From positions 32,953 through 96,952 of the forward strand of contig NZ_JAKRGC010000003.1 in the NCBI RefSeq assembly GCF_022347745.1: a stretch of 64,000 bases of DNA, written 5' to 3'. The notes under the pieces were generated by a model that saw only the letters and a list, made by a program, of their open reading frames with translations, made no database searches and was not told the origin of the DNA. The position numbers and the translations under genes are program-made. Source of the DNA: Streptomyces sp. OfavH-34-F. GTDB taxonomy: Bacteria; Actinomycetota; Actinomycetes; Streptomycetales; Streptomycetaceae. This document shows, in pieces, positions 42,818-51,695 of this stretch (position 1 is its first letter; every line of letters begins with the position of its first letter).

Positions 42818-45428
42818 CCCGGCCGGGGGCGATGGCCGCCCGCCCAGCAGGTTCAGGGCGTCCGGCCTGCGCGGCCGGCACCTGGCCGCCCACGTCCTGG
42901 TGGCGGCCTGGGGGGTCCTCGCGCTGCTGGCGGCGAGTGCCCAGCAGACCATGCCGGCGGCACGCTGGCTGGCCGTCCACCTGTTCCTGCTCGGCGCCGC
43001 GACCACCGCCATCGTGGTGTGGAGCGAGCACTTCGCCGTCGCCATGCTCCACGCCGGGCTGCCCGACCGCAGGTGGAGCCATGCCCGGCTGGCCGGTGTC
43101 AACGCCGGCGCCGTGGGCGTCCTCACCGGCATGTGGACCGACCGGCCGGTCCTGACCGGCGTCGGCTGCGCCCTGCTGGTCACCGCGGTCGGCGCCCACT
43201 TGGTGGTGCTGGTCCGCATGGGCCGGGGCGCGCTGGGCGGACGTCTCGCCCCGATCGCCGACTACTACCGGGCCGCCGCGGTGGCACTGATCATCGGCGC
43301 GGTGCTGGGCTGGTCACTGGCCACCGGCAGGGTCGGCGCGCAGCACTACGGCGGCATCAAGCTCGCCCACGTGCACGCCACTCTCCTCGGCTGGATCGGT
43401 CTGCCGGTCCTCGGCACGCTGTTCATGCTCTGGCCCACCGTCATGGGCGTACGCATGGCCGAGCACACCACCCGGCTGGCACGCCGGGTGCTGGTGCTGA
43501 CGGGGGGCGGCCTGCTCATCGCCGTCGCCGGGCTGGCCGCGGACCGGCGCCCGGGCGCCGTGCTGGGCGTCGCGCTCTACGCGGCCGGTGTCGCCGTCGC
43601 GGTGCACCTGTTCGTCCGGACGGTGCGCCGACGGCCCGCGATCTCGGCGGCCGCCGCATGGACGCTGGCCGCGGCCGTGGGATGGCTGCTGGTCGGGGTG
43701 GCCGTGGACCTGGTGCTGCTGGCCGCGCGGCCGCTCACCGACGTACGGGACGACTTCGGGGCGGTGATCCCCTTGCTGCTCGTCGGGCTCGTCGCGCAGG
43801 TCCTCATCGGGGCGCTCACCTATCTGCTCCCCATCGTGCTGGCCAGTGGCCCCAAGGAACGGGCCTCGCTGCGAGCCGTGCTGGAGTGGGGCTGGGCGCC
43901 GAGGCTGGTGGTGCTCAACCTGGGTGTGGCCCTGCTGGCGCTGCCCCTTCCCGACCCGGGCGGCTCGGCGGGCATGCCGCTGGTCGGCGTGGCCGGGCTC
44001 GCGTTCCTCGCACGGGTGGTGCGTGTGCTGGTGCGCAGTGGGCGGGCGCAGTTCACGGACGAGGGCAAGGCCGGTGCCCTGCGGCACCCCGCCCTGTGGG
44101 GAACCGCGGCGGGGGCCGTACTGACCGTGCTGGCCGTGCTCGTCGCCAACAGCGGCGGGGACACCAGCAGTCGGGCGAGCGGTGCCGGGACGGCAGCCGC
44201 GGACGCCGGGCCCACCCGCACGGTCGCCGTCACCCTGGCCGACATGCGCATCCGCCCGGCCCGCATCGAGGTCGCCGCGGGCACCACGCTGCGGCTGAAG
44301 GTCACCAACACCGACGCCCAGCGCCACGACCTCAAGGCGGAGGACGGCCCCACCACCCCCATGCTCGCCCAGGGCCAGACCCACGTACTCGACGTCGGAC
44401 GCGTCACCGAGAACCGCCAGGCGTGGTGCACCCTGCCGGGCCACAAGGCGGCCGGCATGACCATGGACATCGTCGTCACCGGCGCCGCCGGCACTTCCGG
44501 CGAAACGAGTCGTGCCGGCGGGCACGACGGCCACTCCGCCACGACCACCTCAGGCGGCCTTGACCTCTCCGCCGACTTCTCCCCGGGCTGGCGGCCACGC
44601 GAGGCCGACCTGGCGCCCGCGCCCACCGGGACGGTGCACAAGGCCGAACTGCACGCCGCGCACACCACGGTGGAAGTGGCGCCGGGAGTGAAACAGCAGA
44701 TGTGGACCTTCGGAGGCACCGCACCCGGCCCCACCCTCCACGGCAAGGTCGGCGACGTTTTCGAGGTCACCCTCGTCAACGACGACGAAGGCATGGGCCA
44801 CGGCATCGACTTCCACGCCGGATCCCTCGCCCCGGACAAGCCCATGCGCACCATCCGGCCCGGCGAACGCCTCGTCTACCGATTCCGCGCCGAAAAGGCA
44901 GGAGCGTGGCTGTACCACTGCAGCACCGCACCCATGCTCCAGCACATCGGCAACGGCATGTACGGCGCTGTCATCATCGACCCGCCCGACCTGCCCGAGG
45001 TCGACCACACCTACGTGCTGGTCTCTTCCGAGCTGTACCTCGGCACGCCCGGCAGCACCGCCCAGGTGGCAAAGATGCGTAACGGAACCCCGGACGCCTG
45101 GGCGTTCAACGGCGTCGCCAGCCAGTACGGCAAACAGCCCCTGAAGGTGAAGGCCGGCGAGCGGGCGCGGTTCTGGGTCATCGCCGCCGGACCGTCCGAC
45201 GGCATCGCCTTCCACATCGTCGGCACGGTCTTCGACACCGTGTACAAGGAGGGCGCCTACCTCCTCGACCCGGACCAACCCGGCGGCTCCCAGGTACTGG
45301 ACCTGGCCACCGCGCAGGGCGGTTTCGTCGAAACCACCTTCCCCGAAGCCGGCCACTACACCTTCGTCGACCACGACATGCGCCACGCCGAAGCCGGTGC
45401 CCACGGCACGGTGGAGGTGCGTGACTGA
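42798..45428 (+). CDS. Membrane-anchored copper nitrite reductase (NirK/AniA-type) with fused cupredoxin
   Basis: An 876-residue three-part protein. Residues about 28-450 span the membrane 11-13 times and include conserved His191/His193 (LAHVHATLLGW). Residues about 473-562 are a plastocyanin-like domain with a type 1 copper site His510, Cys544, His549 and Met554. Residues about 588-876 are a two-domain NirK: type 1 ligands His668, Cys708, His716 and Met721; type 2 ligands His673, His707 and His806; and the proton-relay Asp671 (HGIDFH). It should reduce nitrite to NO on the outer face of the membrane, with the built-in cupredoxin as electron donor and the membrane part perhaps taking electrons from quinol. 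GTG 42798 follows AAGGAG. Multicopper oxidase is the broader name. Confidence 0.87.
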   Translation: MYSKNDDPAGGDGRPPSRFRASGLRGRHLAAHVLVAAWGVLALLAASAQQTMPAARWLAVHLFLLGAATTAIVVWSEHFAVAMLHAGLPDRRWSHARLAGVNAGAVGVLTGMWTDRPVLTGVGCALLVTAVGAHLVVLVRMGRGALGGRLAPIADYYRAAAVALIIGAVLGWSLATGRVGAQHYGGIKLAHVHATLLGWIGLPVLGTLFMLWPTVMGVRMAEHTTRLARRVLVLTGGGLLIAVAGLAADRRPGAVLGVALYAAGVAVAVHLFVRTVRRRPAISAAAAWTLAAAVGWLLVGVAVDLVLLAARPLTDVRDDFGAVIPLLLVGLVAQVLIGALTYLLPIVLASGPKERASLRAVLEWGWAPRLVVLNLGVALLALPLPDPGGSAGMPLVGVAGLAFLARVVRVLVRSGRAQFTDEGKAGALRHPALWGTAAGAVLTVLAVLVANSGGDTSSRASGAGTAAADAGPTRTVAVTLADMRIRPARIEVAAGTTLRLKVTNTDAQRHDLKAEDGPTTPMLAQGQTHVLDVGRVTENRQAWCTLPGHKAAGMTMDIVVTGAAGTSGETSRAGGHDGHSATTTSGGLDLSADFSPGWRPREADLAPAPTGTVHKAELHAAHTTVEVAPGVKQQMWTFGGTAPGPTLHGKVGDVFEVTLVNDDEGMGHGIDFHAGSLAPDKPMRTIRPGERLVYRFRAEKAGAWLYHCSTAPMLQHIGNGMYGAVIIDPPDLPEVDHTYVLVSSELYLGTPGSTAQVAKMRNGTPDAWAFNGVASQYGKQPLKVKAGERARFWVIAAGPSDGIAFHIVGTVFDTVYKEGAYLLDPDQPGGSQVLDLATAQGGFVETTFPEAGHYTFVDHDMRHAEAGAHGTVEVRD

Positions 45429-45874
45429 TGGACACCGTCGGCTGGTGGTCCCTGGTGCGATTCGCGCACGTGTGCGGCGCCGCCCTGTGGGTCGGCGGCC
45501 AACTGGCCCTGTCCCTGGTGATCCTGCCGCTGGCCCGCCGCCGGCTCGCGCCGGAGGCGAAGGACACCTTCACCGCGGCAGCCGGCCGGCGGTTCGGCAT
45601 GCTCACCGGAGCGCTGTTCCTGCCCGTGCAGCTGGCCACCGGCTGGGCCATGGCCTGGCACGGGGGAGTCACCTGGGCCTCCCTCGCCGAACCCGGATAC
45701 GGCCGCACGCTCGCGACCAAACTCGCCCTTTTCGTGGTGGTGATGCTCACCGCGGCAGGCCACGGAATCGCCCACTCCAAGGGCCGCGCCGAGCTGGCCC
45801 GGGCCCTGGCGGTCACCTCCCTCGTCGGCTCGCTCGCAGTCGTCCTGCTCGCCACAGCCCTGCCCGCCACCTGA
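45428..45874 (+). CDS. Four-helix membrane protein (CopD/DUF2269-like)
   Basis: A 148-residue integral membrane protein with four helices, beginning WWSLVRFAHVCGAALWVGGQLAL. It resembles CopD-like or DUF2269 proteins, with His residues in RFAHV, AWHGGV and AGHGIAHSKG that could bind haem or copper. Its ATG shares one base with the stop of the nitrite reductase gene (TGATG), so it is likely an accessory subunit, for copper supply or quinol oxidation. The exact family is uncertain. Confidence 0.75.
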   Translation: MDTVGWWSLVRFAHVCGAALWVGGQLALSLVILPLARRRLAPEAKDTFTAAAGRRFGMLTGALFLPVQLATGWAMAWHGGVTWASLAEPGYGRTLATKLALFVVVMLTAAGHGIAHSKGRAELARALAVTSLVGSLAVVLLATALPAT

Positions 45875-46013
45875 CCCGTGGCACGGCAAGGAGAACCGGC
45901 CGCTCCGCTGTCGTAGCCGGGGCCCGGGTCCGCCCCGGACCGGACCGCCTCCGCAGTCGTGGTGCGCCGTGCCGTCCGACCCGGCCCCAGGAGGCCACAC
46001 GTCCCGCCCCATG

Positions 46014-46027
46014 GGGCCGGTCAACCC
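46014..46027. promoter_or_regulatory. DosR-box-like element before the Acg-type gene
   Basis: GGGCCGGTCAACCC matches the box at 12 of 14 positions and ends 67 bp before the Acg-like start codon. Confidence 0.45.
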
Positions 46028-46094
46028 TCCTGACGAGCCGGACACCGGCACAGGCTTGGCACAGGAGCAGCGGAGCTCGACGAAAGGATTCGCG

Positions 46095-47165
46095 ATGCAG
46101 ACCCGGGAAGTGGATGCCGCAGCCGTCCAGGTCCTCCTGACCGCGGCGGTGGCAGCCCCGTCGATCCACAACACCCAGCCATGGCGGTTTCTTCTGGACC
46201 CGGACACCAGGTCGATCCAGGTCCGTCTCGACCGGGGGCGACAGCTGCCGCTCGCCGATCCCCAACGCCGCGCCCAGCACCTGTCGGTGGGCGCGGCGGT
46301 CTTCAACCTGCGGGTGGCCGCTGAGCACCTGGGCTGGGCGCCCGTCGTCCGGCTGATTCCGGCCGTCGACGACGCGGATCTGTTGGCCACGGTGCGGCTG
46401 ACCGCGCCCGCCACGCAGGGGCAGTCGTCCTCGCGTGAGCTGTACGAGGCGGTCGAACGGCGCCACACGAGCCGGATGCCCTTCACCGGGCGGGCGGTGC
46501 CGGACCCGATCGTGAGCGAGATGATCACATCGGTCCGGGCCGAGGGGGCGTACCTGGATGTTCCCGACATCGTGGCGAGCCGACGCCTGCTGCGCCTGAC
46601 GGCGGCGGCCGAGGCCCGCACGGCCACCCACCCGGCCCGCGTGGCCGAGACGCGCACCTGGATCACCGCCCCGGGAGCGGACGCCGTCTACGGCATTCCC
46701 CTCACGGCCCTCGGGCCGAGGGACGAGTCCCGGCGGATACCGGTGCGGGACTTCATCGGTGCGCCACCCGGGCCGCAGCTGCCCGCCACGCGCTTCGAAC
46801 GCCATGCCCAGGTGGCCATGGTGTGGACGCCCCACGACCGGCCGGCGGACTGGTTGCGCGCGGGACAGGCCCTCGAACGCGCGCTGCTCACGGCGACGGT
46901 GCACGGGGTGCGGACCTCGACGCTGCACCAGGCCATGGAGTGGCCGGACCTGCGTGAGGCGATGGCCGGGGCGAGGCAGCGCTGCTGCCCCCAGGTGCTG
47001 ATCCGCTTCGGGTACGGACCGGACGGCGGTCGTACGCCCCGCGCGGCGGCGCACTGCGCACCCGGCTCCCTCCGGGGGCTGGAGCCGGGGGCCCACCGCA
47101 GGGGTGCCGGGTCGCGGGACAGGTCCCTCCAGGAGAGGGCCCTTCCGGCCTGTGACCGGGACTGA
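46095..47165 (+). CDS. Acg-family FMN-binding nitroreductase-like protein
   Basis: A 356-residue protein of the Acg family. The opening LLTAAVAAPSIHNTQPWRF is the nitroreductase FMN-site signature, repeated in the second half as in Acg proteins, with RRHTSRMPFTGR between. Acg of M. tuberculosis is a DosR-regulon protein that sequesters FMN and lacks normal turnover. Start ATG 46095 was chosen because it gives the standard family start and has CGAAAGGA upstream; the frame is open from 45969. The C-terminal 40 residues (after PQVLIRFGYGP) are Arg-rich and may be read-through of little value. Confidence 0.85.
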   Translation: MQTREVDAAAVQVLLTAAVAAPSIHNTQPWRFLLDPDTRSIQVRLDRGRQLPLADPQRRAQHLSVGAAVFNLRVAAEHLGWAPVVRLIPAVDDADLLATVRLTAPATQGQSSSRELYEAVERRHTSRMPFTGRAVPDPIVSEMITSVRAEGAYLDVPDIVASRRLLRLTAAAEARTATHPARVAETRTWITAPGADAVYGIPLTALGPRDESRRIPVRDFIGAPPGPQLPATRFERHAQVAMVWTPHDRPADWLRAGQALERALLTATVHGVRTSTLHQAMEWPDLREAMAGARQRCCPQVLIRFGYGPDGGRTPRAAAHCAPGSLRGLEPGAHRRGAGSRDRSLQERALPACDRD

Positions 47166-47295
47166 TGGCCCATGCCGCCGACCACTCCGGCGGCGGAGAT
47201 TGATCACGGGACGCCGTCGGCCGGGCAACGGGCCCGCCGCGCGCATGCGATCCCGGTGGTGCAGTACCACCGTGCGGAGGAAAGGGACGGACAAC

Positions 47296-48579
47296 ATGGT
47301 CCAGCCGTTGCATTCGAAGGGCGACAGCTCATCGTCCGGGGCTCAGGTATCCGGCCGGGCATGGCTCATGCTGGCTCTGGCCACGGTCGGCTTCGCCGTG
47401 AACTTCTGGGCGTGGGCGTTGCTGAGCCCCCTGGGACCGGGCTTCAAGGACAGCCTCGGTCTCTCGTCGTTCGAGCAGTCGCTGCTGGTGGCCGTACCCG
47501 TCGTGGTCGGCTCCCTGGGCCGCATACCGGTGGGGGCGCTCACCGACCGGTTCGGCGGACGGGTGATGTTCCCGATCGTGTCGGCGGTGACCATCGTGCC
47601 GGTCCTCTACCTCGGCCTGGCGGGCCACTCGTCGCTCGCGGCGCTGTTGACCGGCGGGTTCTTCCTCGGGATCGGCGGCACCGCGTTCGCGGTAGGGGTG
47701 CCTCTGGTCAGCGCCTGGTTCCCGCCCGAGCGACGCGGCCTTGCCATCGGCGTCTTCGGCGCCGGCATGGGCGGCACCGCGATCAGCGCCCTGACCACGG
47801 TGAAGCTGGTCGACGCGAGCAGCATGGCGACCCCCTTCCTGATCACCGCCGGGATGCTCGCCGTGTACGCGGTGGCCGCCGCTCTGCTGCTGCGCGACGC
47901 GCCCGGACGTGCCGTGCCGACCGAGCCGCTGGCCCGCCGCCTGGCCGCCACCGCCCGCCTCGGCATCACCTGGCAGGCGTCCGCGCTCTACGCCGTCACC
48001 TTCGGCGGATACGTCGCGTTCTCGGTCTACCTCCCCACCTACCTCAAGGCCGGGTACGGCCTCACCCAGGCCGACGCTGCCAACCGCATGGCCGGCTTCG
48101 TCCTGCTCGCGGTGGCGATGCGCCCCGTCGGCGGCTGGCTGTCCGACCGGCTGGGACCGGTCCGAGTGCTGGCCGGTTCGCTGGCCCTGGTCGTCGCCGG
48201 AGCGGTCGTACAGTCGTTCACCCCGCCGCTGGCCCCACTCGGCACGATCGCCTTCCTCCTGATGGCGGGCGCGCTCGGCGCGGGCAGCGGGGCGACCTTC
48301 GCGCTGGTCGCCCTTCTGACTCCGGCGACCGAGGTCGGTTTCGTCACCGGTGTGGTCGGCGCCGCGGGCGGCCTCGGCGGCTTCCTCCCGCCGCTGGTGA
48401 TGGGCTCGCTGTACGGGGAGTACGGAACGTACGCGGCAGGTCTCGCACTGCTCGCGATCGTGGCCGCGGCGGCGCTGGCCTACACCCTCACCGGTATCCG
48501 CACCGCCGTCCAGGGCGGCGACCGGGCTCCCCGGACCGGCCGTGGGCGTCGCCACCGCACCGCGCAGACCACGGTGTAG
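47296..48579 (+). CDS. narK: Nitrate/nitrite transporter (MFS, NNP family)
   Basis: A 427-residue transporter with 12 helices. NNP-family motifs are visible: NFWAWALLSPLGPGFKD in helix 1, GRIPVGALTDRFGGR in the first loop, FFLGIGGTAFAVGVPLV (nitrate signature) and FGAGMGGTAISA. The second signature, GAAGGLGGFLPP, is in the C-terminal half. It imports nitrate for NarG and may export nitrite. GAGGAAAGGG precedes ATG 47296. Only a weak DosR-like sequence was seen at 47208-47221. Position between Acg and Hmp genes fits a NarK2-like role in low-oxygen nitrate use. Confidence 0.92.
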   Translation: MVQPLHSKGDSSSSGAQVSGRAWLMLALATVGFAVNFWAWALLSPLGPGFKDSLGLSSFEQSLLVAVPVVVGSLGRIPVGALTDRFGGRVMFPIVSAVTIVPVLYLGLAGHSSLAALLTGGFFLGIGGTAFAVGVPLVSAWFPPERRGLAIGVFGAGMGGTAISALTTVKLVDASSMATPFLITAGMLAVYAVAAALLLRDAPGRAVPTEPLARRLAATARLGITWQASALYAVTFGGYVAFSVYLPTYLKAGYGLTQADAANRMAGFVLLAVAMRPVGGWLSDRLGPVRVLAGSLALVVAGAVVQSFTPPLAPLGTIAFLLMAGALGAGSGATFALVALLTPATEVGFVTGVVGAAGGLGGFLPPLVMGSLYGEYGTYAAGLALLAIVAAAALAYTLTGIRTAVQGGDRAPRTGRGRRHRTAQTTV

Positions 48580-48827
48580 AACACGCTGCCGAGCACGACG
48601 GACCGGGTGTGCAGGGAGCAGCACCGGTGAGCGAGTACTGCGGTCGCCAGGCCCCGGCAGGGCCCAGGCGAGAACTGTGCAGCCGGTCCGTCGTGGTGAG
48701 AACTGTACGACGGGCAGGTGCGCGGCGGTCTTCGGCGAGCTGCGGACGAGGGGCACGGCCGGGGCGGTGCGTGGGCCGCTGGTCCCGTCCCCCGGGCCCG
48801 GCCCCAGGCCGTGCGGCCCGATCACCA

Positions 48828-48841
48828 GGGCCGTTGGTCCC
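48828..48841. promoter_or_regulatory. DosR-box-like palindrome before hmp
   Basis: GGGCCGTTGGTCCC lies 105 bp before the flavohaemoglobin start in a 367-bp gap that holds no other recognisable gene. Confidence 0.55.
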
Positions 48842-48946
48842 CGTTCCCGCCGGGGAGCGGGGTGGGGCGGTCCGGAGCTGCTAGACCTGACGACGGCCGC
48901 TGTCGCAGGCCCTGCTCCCTCATCATCTTCCTCTCTCAGGAGTGTC

Positions 48947-50149
48947 ATGCTGTCTGCCGAGTCGGCCTCGCTGATCCGGGCCACCCTGCCTGCCGTAGGC
49001 GGGGCACTGGACGAGATAACCACCCGCTTCTACGCCACGATGTTCGCCGGGCACCCCGAACTGCTGGACGGCATGTTCAACCGCGGCAACCAGGCCAGCG
49101 GCGCACAACGCCGGGCACTGGCCGGATCGATCGCCGCCTTCGCCGGAGCGCTGCTGGCCGACCCCGGCACCCGCCCGGACACCCTGCTCGCCCGCATCGC
49201 CCACAAGCACGTCGCCGTCGGGGTCACCGAAGACCAGTACACGATCGTGCACAAGTACCTGTTCGCCGCCATCGCCGACGTCCTGGGCGACGCGATCACC
49301 CCGGACGTCGCGGGCGCCTGGGACGAGGTCTACTGGCTGATGGCCGGGGCCCTCATCGCCCAGGAAGCGCGCCTCTACCTCGAAGCACAGGTGCGGCCCG
49401 GCCACCCCTGGCGGCAGTGGACCGTCGTCGAACGCCGCCAAGAGACCGATGACACCGTCTCCTTCCTGCTCCGCCCCGCCGACGACGCCCCCGCACCCCG
49501 CGCCCGGGCCGGGCAGTACGTCAGCGTGCGCGTTCGGATGCCCGACGGAGTGCACCAACTCCGCCAGTACAGCCTCTCCTCGGCCCCCGGCGACCGGACG
49601 CGCCGCATCACCGTCAAGCGCGTGACCGGCCAAGGAGCCCCCGACGGCGAAGTGTCGAGCCTGCTGCACCGCACCGTTGAGGCCGGTGACGAGCTGACCC
49701 TCTCCGCCCCCTTCGGCGACATCGTGCTGGACGATGCGGACACACCGCTGGTCCTGGTCTCCGCCGGCATCGGCTGCACCCCGATGGTCTCCATGCTGGA
49801 GCACCTGGCGTCCACCGCATCCACCCGCCCCGTCACGGTCCTGCACGCCGACCGCTCACCCGCCGACCACGCGCTGCGCGCCGACACCCGCCGGCTGGTC
49901 GGCACGCTGCCGGATGCGCGCGCCACATTCTGGTACGAGCACGACGCGACCGAAGAGCCCGGCTCCCGGACGGGGTTGATGAACCTCGGCACGCTCGAGC
50001 TGCCCGCCGACGCGAGCGCGTACCTGTGCGGCCCGCTCCCGTTCATGCGCGAGGCCAGAGCGCAGTCGCTGCGCGGCGGAATCCCCGCCCGCAACATCCG
50101 CTACGAGGTCTTCGGCCCCGACCTGTGGCTCGCCGACGCCACCGCCTGA
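48947..50149 (+). CDS. hmp: Flavohaemoglobin (nitric oxide dioxygenase)
   Basis: A 400-residue three-domain protein: globin (1-140) with proximal His88 (RIAHKHVAVGV) and distal Tyr29 (TTRFYATMF), FAD domain with RQYSLSSAPG, and NAD domain with VLVSAGIGCTPMVSMLE and YLCGPLPFM. It turns NO and O2 into nitrate, or reduces NO when oxygen is absent. It protects against NO made by the NirK-type enzyme upstream. The start is ATG 48947 after a CAGGAG site. A DosR-like box precedes it, and moeA follows 60 bp later, probably in one operon. Confidence 0.95.
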   Translation: MLSAESASLIRATLPAVGGALDEITTRFYATMFAGHPELLDGMFNRGNQASGAQRRALAGSIAAFAGALLADPGTRPDTLLARIAHKHVAVGVTEDQYTIVHKYLFAAIADVLGDAITPDVAGAWDEVYWLMAGALIAQEARLYLEAQVRPGHPWRQWTVVERRQETDDTVSFLLRPADDAPAPRARAGQYVSVRVRMPDGVHQLRQYSLSSAPGDRTRRITVKRVTGQGAPDGEVSSLLHRTVEAGDELTLSAPFGDIVLDDADTPLVLVSAGIGCTPMVSMLEHLASTASTRPVTVLHADRSPADHALRADTRRLVGTLPDARATFWYEHDATEEPGSRTGLMNLGTLELPADASAYLCGPLPFMREARAQSLRGGIPARNIRYEVFGPDLWLADATA

Positions 50150-50209
50150 CCGGCGCCGGCCCCCGCTCGCGCCACCGCGCAGTCACCACCTGCCGTAAGG
50201 ATCACTCCC

Positions 50210-51424
50210 ATGGCCGCCACCAGCCCCACTGCCGCCATCACGCCGCTGACCCATCCTCAATGGCCCTCCGCGCGTCGCGCCGCGCACCACGCGGCACGAC
50301 CGCTGCCGGCCGTGCCGATGCCGCTGTCCATGGCGGCCGGCTGCGTCCTGGCCGAGGATCTGACCGCTCGGACGGCGATGCCCACCGCCGACTCCTCGGC
50401 GATGGACGGCTGGGCCGTGCAGGGCGAACCTCCCTGGCGCGTCGTCGGCTCCGTCCTGGCAGGTCGGCCCGTCGGCCCGCGCCTGGCCCCAGGCACGGCG
50501 GTGGCCATCGCCACCGGAGCCGCGCTCCCAGCCGGATGCGAGGCGGTACTACGAAGCGAGCGCGGAGCACTGGACGCCGCAGGGCTTCTGCGTACCTTGC
50601 CCGGGATACCGTCCCCGCAGGCCCGTGCGGACGTGCGCCGTCGCGGCGAGGAAGCCCATCAAGGCGATGTCCTGCTGGCAGCGGGGGTCCGGCTCACCCC
50701 GCCCGCCCTCGGCCTGGCGGCAGCTTCGGGCAACGACACCGTCCGGGTCCACCGTCCTGCGGCGGTCAGCTGTCTCGTCCTCGGCGATGAGCTGGTCACA
50801 CGCGGCGTTCCCGGGCCGGGGAGAGTCCGGGACGCTCTCGGGCCGCAGCTGCCGTTGTGGCTGGCGGCGCTGCACACCGGCCCGGTCCGTCTGCGGCACG
50901 TCCCCGACACCTTCGACGGCGTCCTCGACCGGGTCACCGCGGAGTTGCGCACCGCCGACGTGCTCGTCACCACCGGAGGCAGTGCCCGGGGCCCCGTCGA
51001 TCACGTGCGTGCCTGTATGGAGCAGGTCGGCGGGCGGATTCTCGTCGACGGGGTCGCCGTACGGCCCGGACACCCGATGATGCTGGCCCAGCTACCGGAC
51101 CACCGCTGGTGGGTGGCCCTGCCCGGCAACCCCCTGGCGGCCTGCGCGGCCATGCTCACCCTGCTCGAACCGCTGGTCGCCGCGCTGCGCGGGCAGCCGC
51201 TTCCCCGTCTTCAGCAGGTGCCCCTGGCGACCGATGTCTTCTCTCCTTCGGAGGACCACCGTCTCCTGCCCTACCGGCTCGACGCCGACGGATTCGCCTC
51301 TCCTCAGCGACACAGCGGATCGGCCATGCTGAGGGGCCTGGCCACCTCACCGGGCCTGCTGGTGATCCCGCCCGACGGAGCGTACGCCGGCCAGACCGTG
51401 GAGGTCCTGCCCATGCCCTGGTGA
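50210..51424 (+). CDS. moeA: Molybdopterin molybdenumtransferase (MoeA)
   Basis: A 404-residue MoeA. Typical parts are LAEDLTARTAMPTADSSAMDGWAV (core PTADSSAMDGWAV), the metal-insertion loop TTGGSARGPVDHV and LPGNPLAACAAMLTLLEPL. It inserts molybdenum into adenylylated molybdopterin. The motif usually reads TTGGVS/AxGxxD; here TTGGSARGPVD keeps the pattern. Being 60 bp after hmp, at the end of the nitrate island, it probably provides extra cofactor for NarG when the operon is induced. Confidence 0.92.
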   Translation: MAATSPTAAITPLTHPQWPSARRAAHHAARPLPAVPMPLSMAAGCVLAEDLTARTAMPTADSSAMDGWAVQGEPPWRVVGSVLAGRPVGPRLAPGTAVAIATGAALPAGCEAVLRSERGALDAAGLLRTLPGIPSPQARADVRRRGEEAHQGDVLLAAGVRLTPPALGLAAASGNDTVRVHRPAAVSCLVLGDELVTRGVPGPGRVRDALGPQLPLWLAALHTGPVRLRHVPDTFDGVLDRVTAELRTADVLVTTGGSARGPVDHVRACMEQVGGRILVDGVAVRPGHPMMLAQLPDHRWWVALPGNPLAACAAMLTLLEPLVAALRGQPLPRLQQVPLATDVFSPSEDHRLLPYRLDADGFASPQRHSGSAMLRGLATSPGLLVIPPDGAYAGQTVEVLPMPW

Positions 51425-51521
51425 CCACGCAGGTGGGCCCGGCCGTTTCCGCGCAGGCCGGCGGGTCTCGTGGCCTGCACGGCGATGGGTGTCGGGGACC
51501 GGCGGGTCGGTGCGGCCATTT

Positions 51522-51536
51522 ACGAAAGTGTTTCGT
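51522..51536. promoter_or_regulatory. LacI-type operator, copy 1 (sugar importer promoter)
   Basis: ACGAAA-GTG-TTTCGT is a perfect 6-3-6 palindrome, 159 bp before the binding-protein start codon. Its core CGAAA-N3-TTTCG recurs at 51625-51637 and 60879-60891. Confidence 0.6.
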
Positions 51537-51623
51537 CACTGGAGCGATCCATCTTCTTGTCGGGGGTGTGAATGGCGTGTCAGTGTCCCGGTTCATCAGG
51601 CAGGGAGCCCGAGCCGTACAGCT

Positions 51624-51638
51624 CCGAAACCCTTTCGG
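51624..51638. promoter_or_regulatory. LacI-type operator, copy 2 (sugar importer promoter)
   Basis: CCGAAA-CCC-TTTCGG, 57 bp before the binding-protein start codon and 102 bp from copy 1; two sites at this spacing would allow looping by a LacI-family tetramer or dimer pair. Confidence 0.6.
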
Positions 51639-51695
51639 GGAACTCACCCGCCTGAACTGTGGACAGAGCACGGCCGAGAGAAGCGGGACGAGAAC

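Noticed and set aside
48542..48946. Extending flavohaemoglobin upstream of 48947
   Set aside because: The upstream residues have no globin similarity and ATG 48947 aligns exactly with the E. coli Hmp start.
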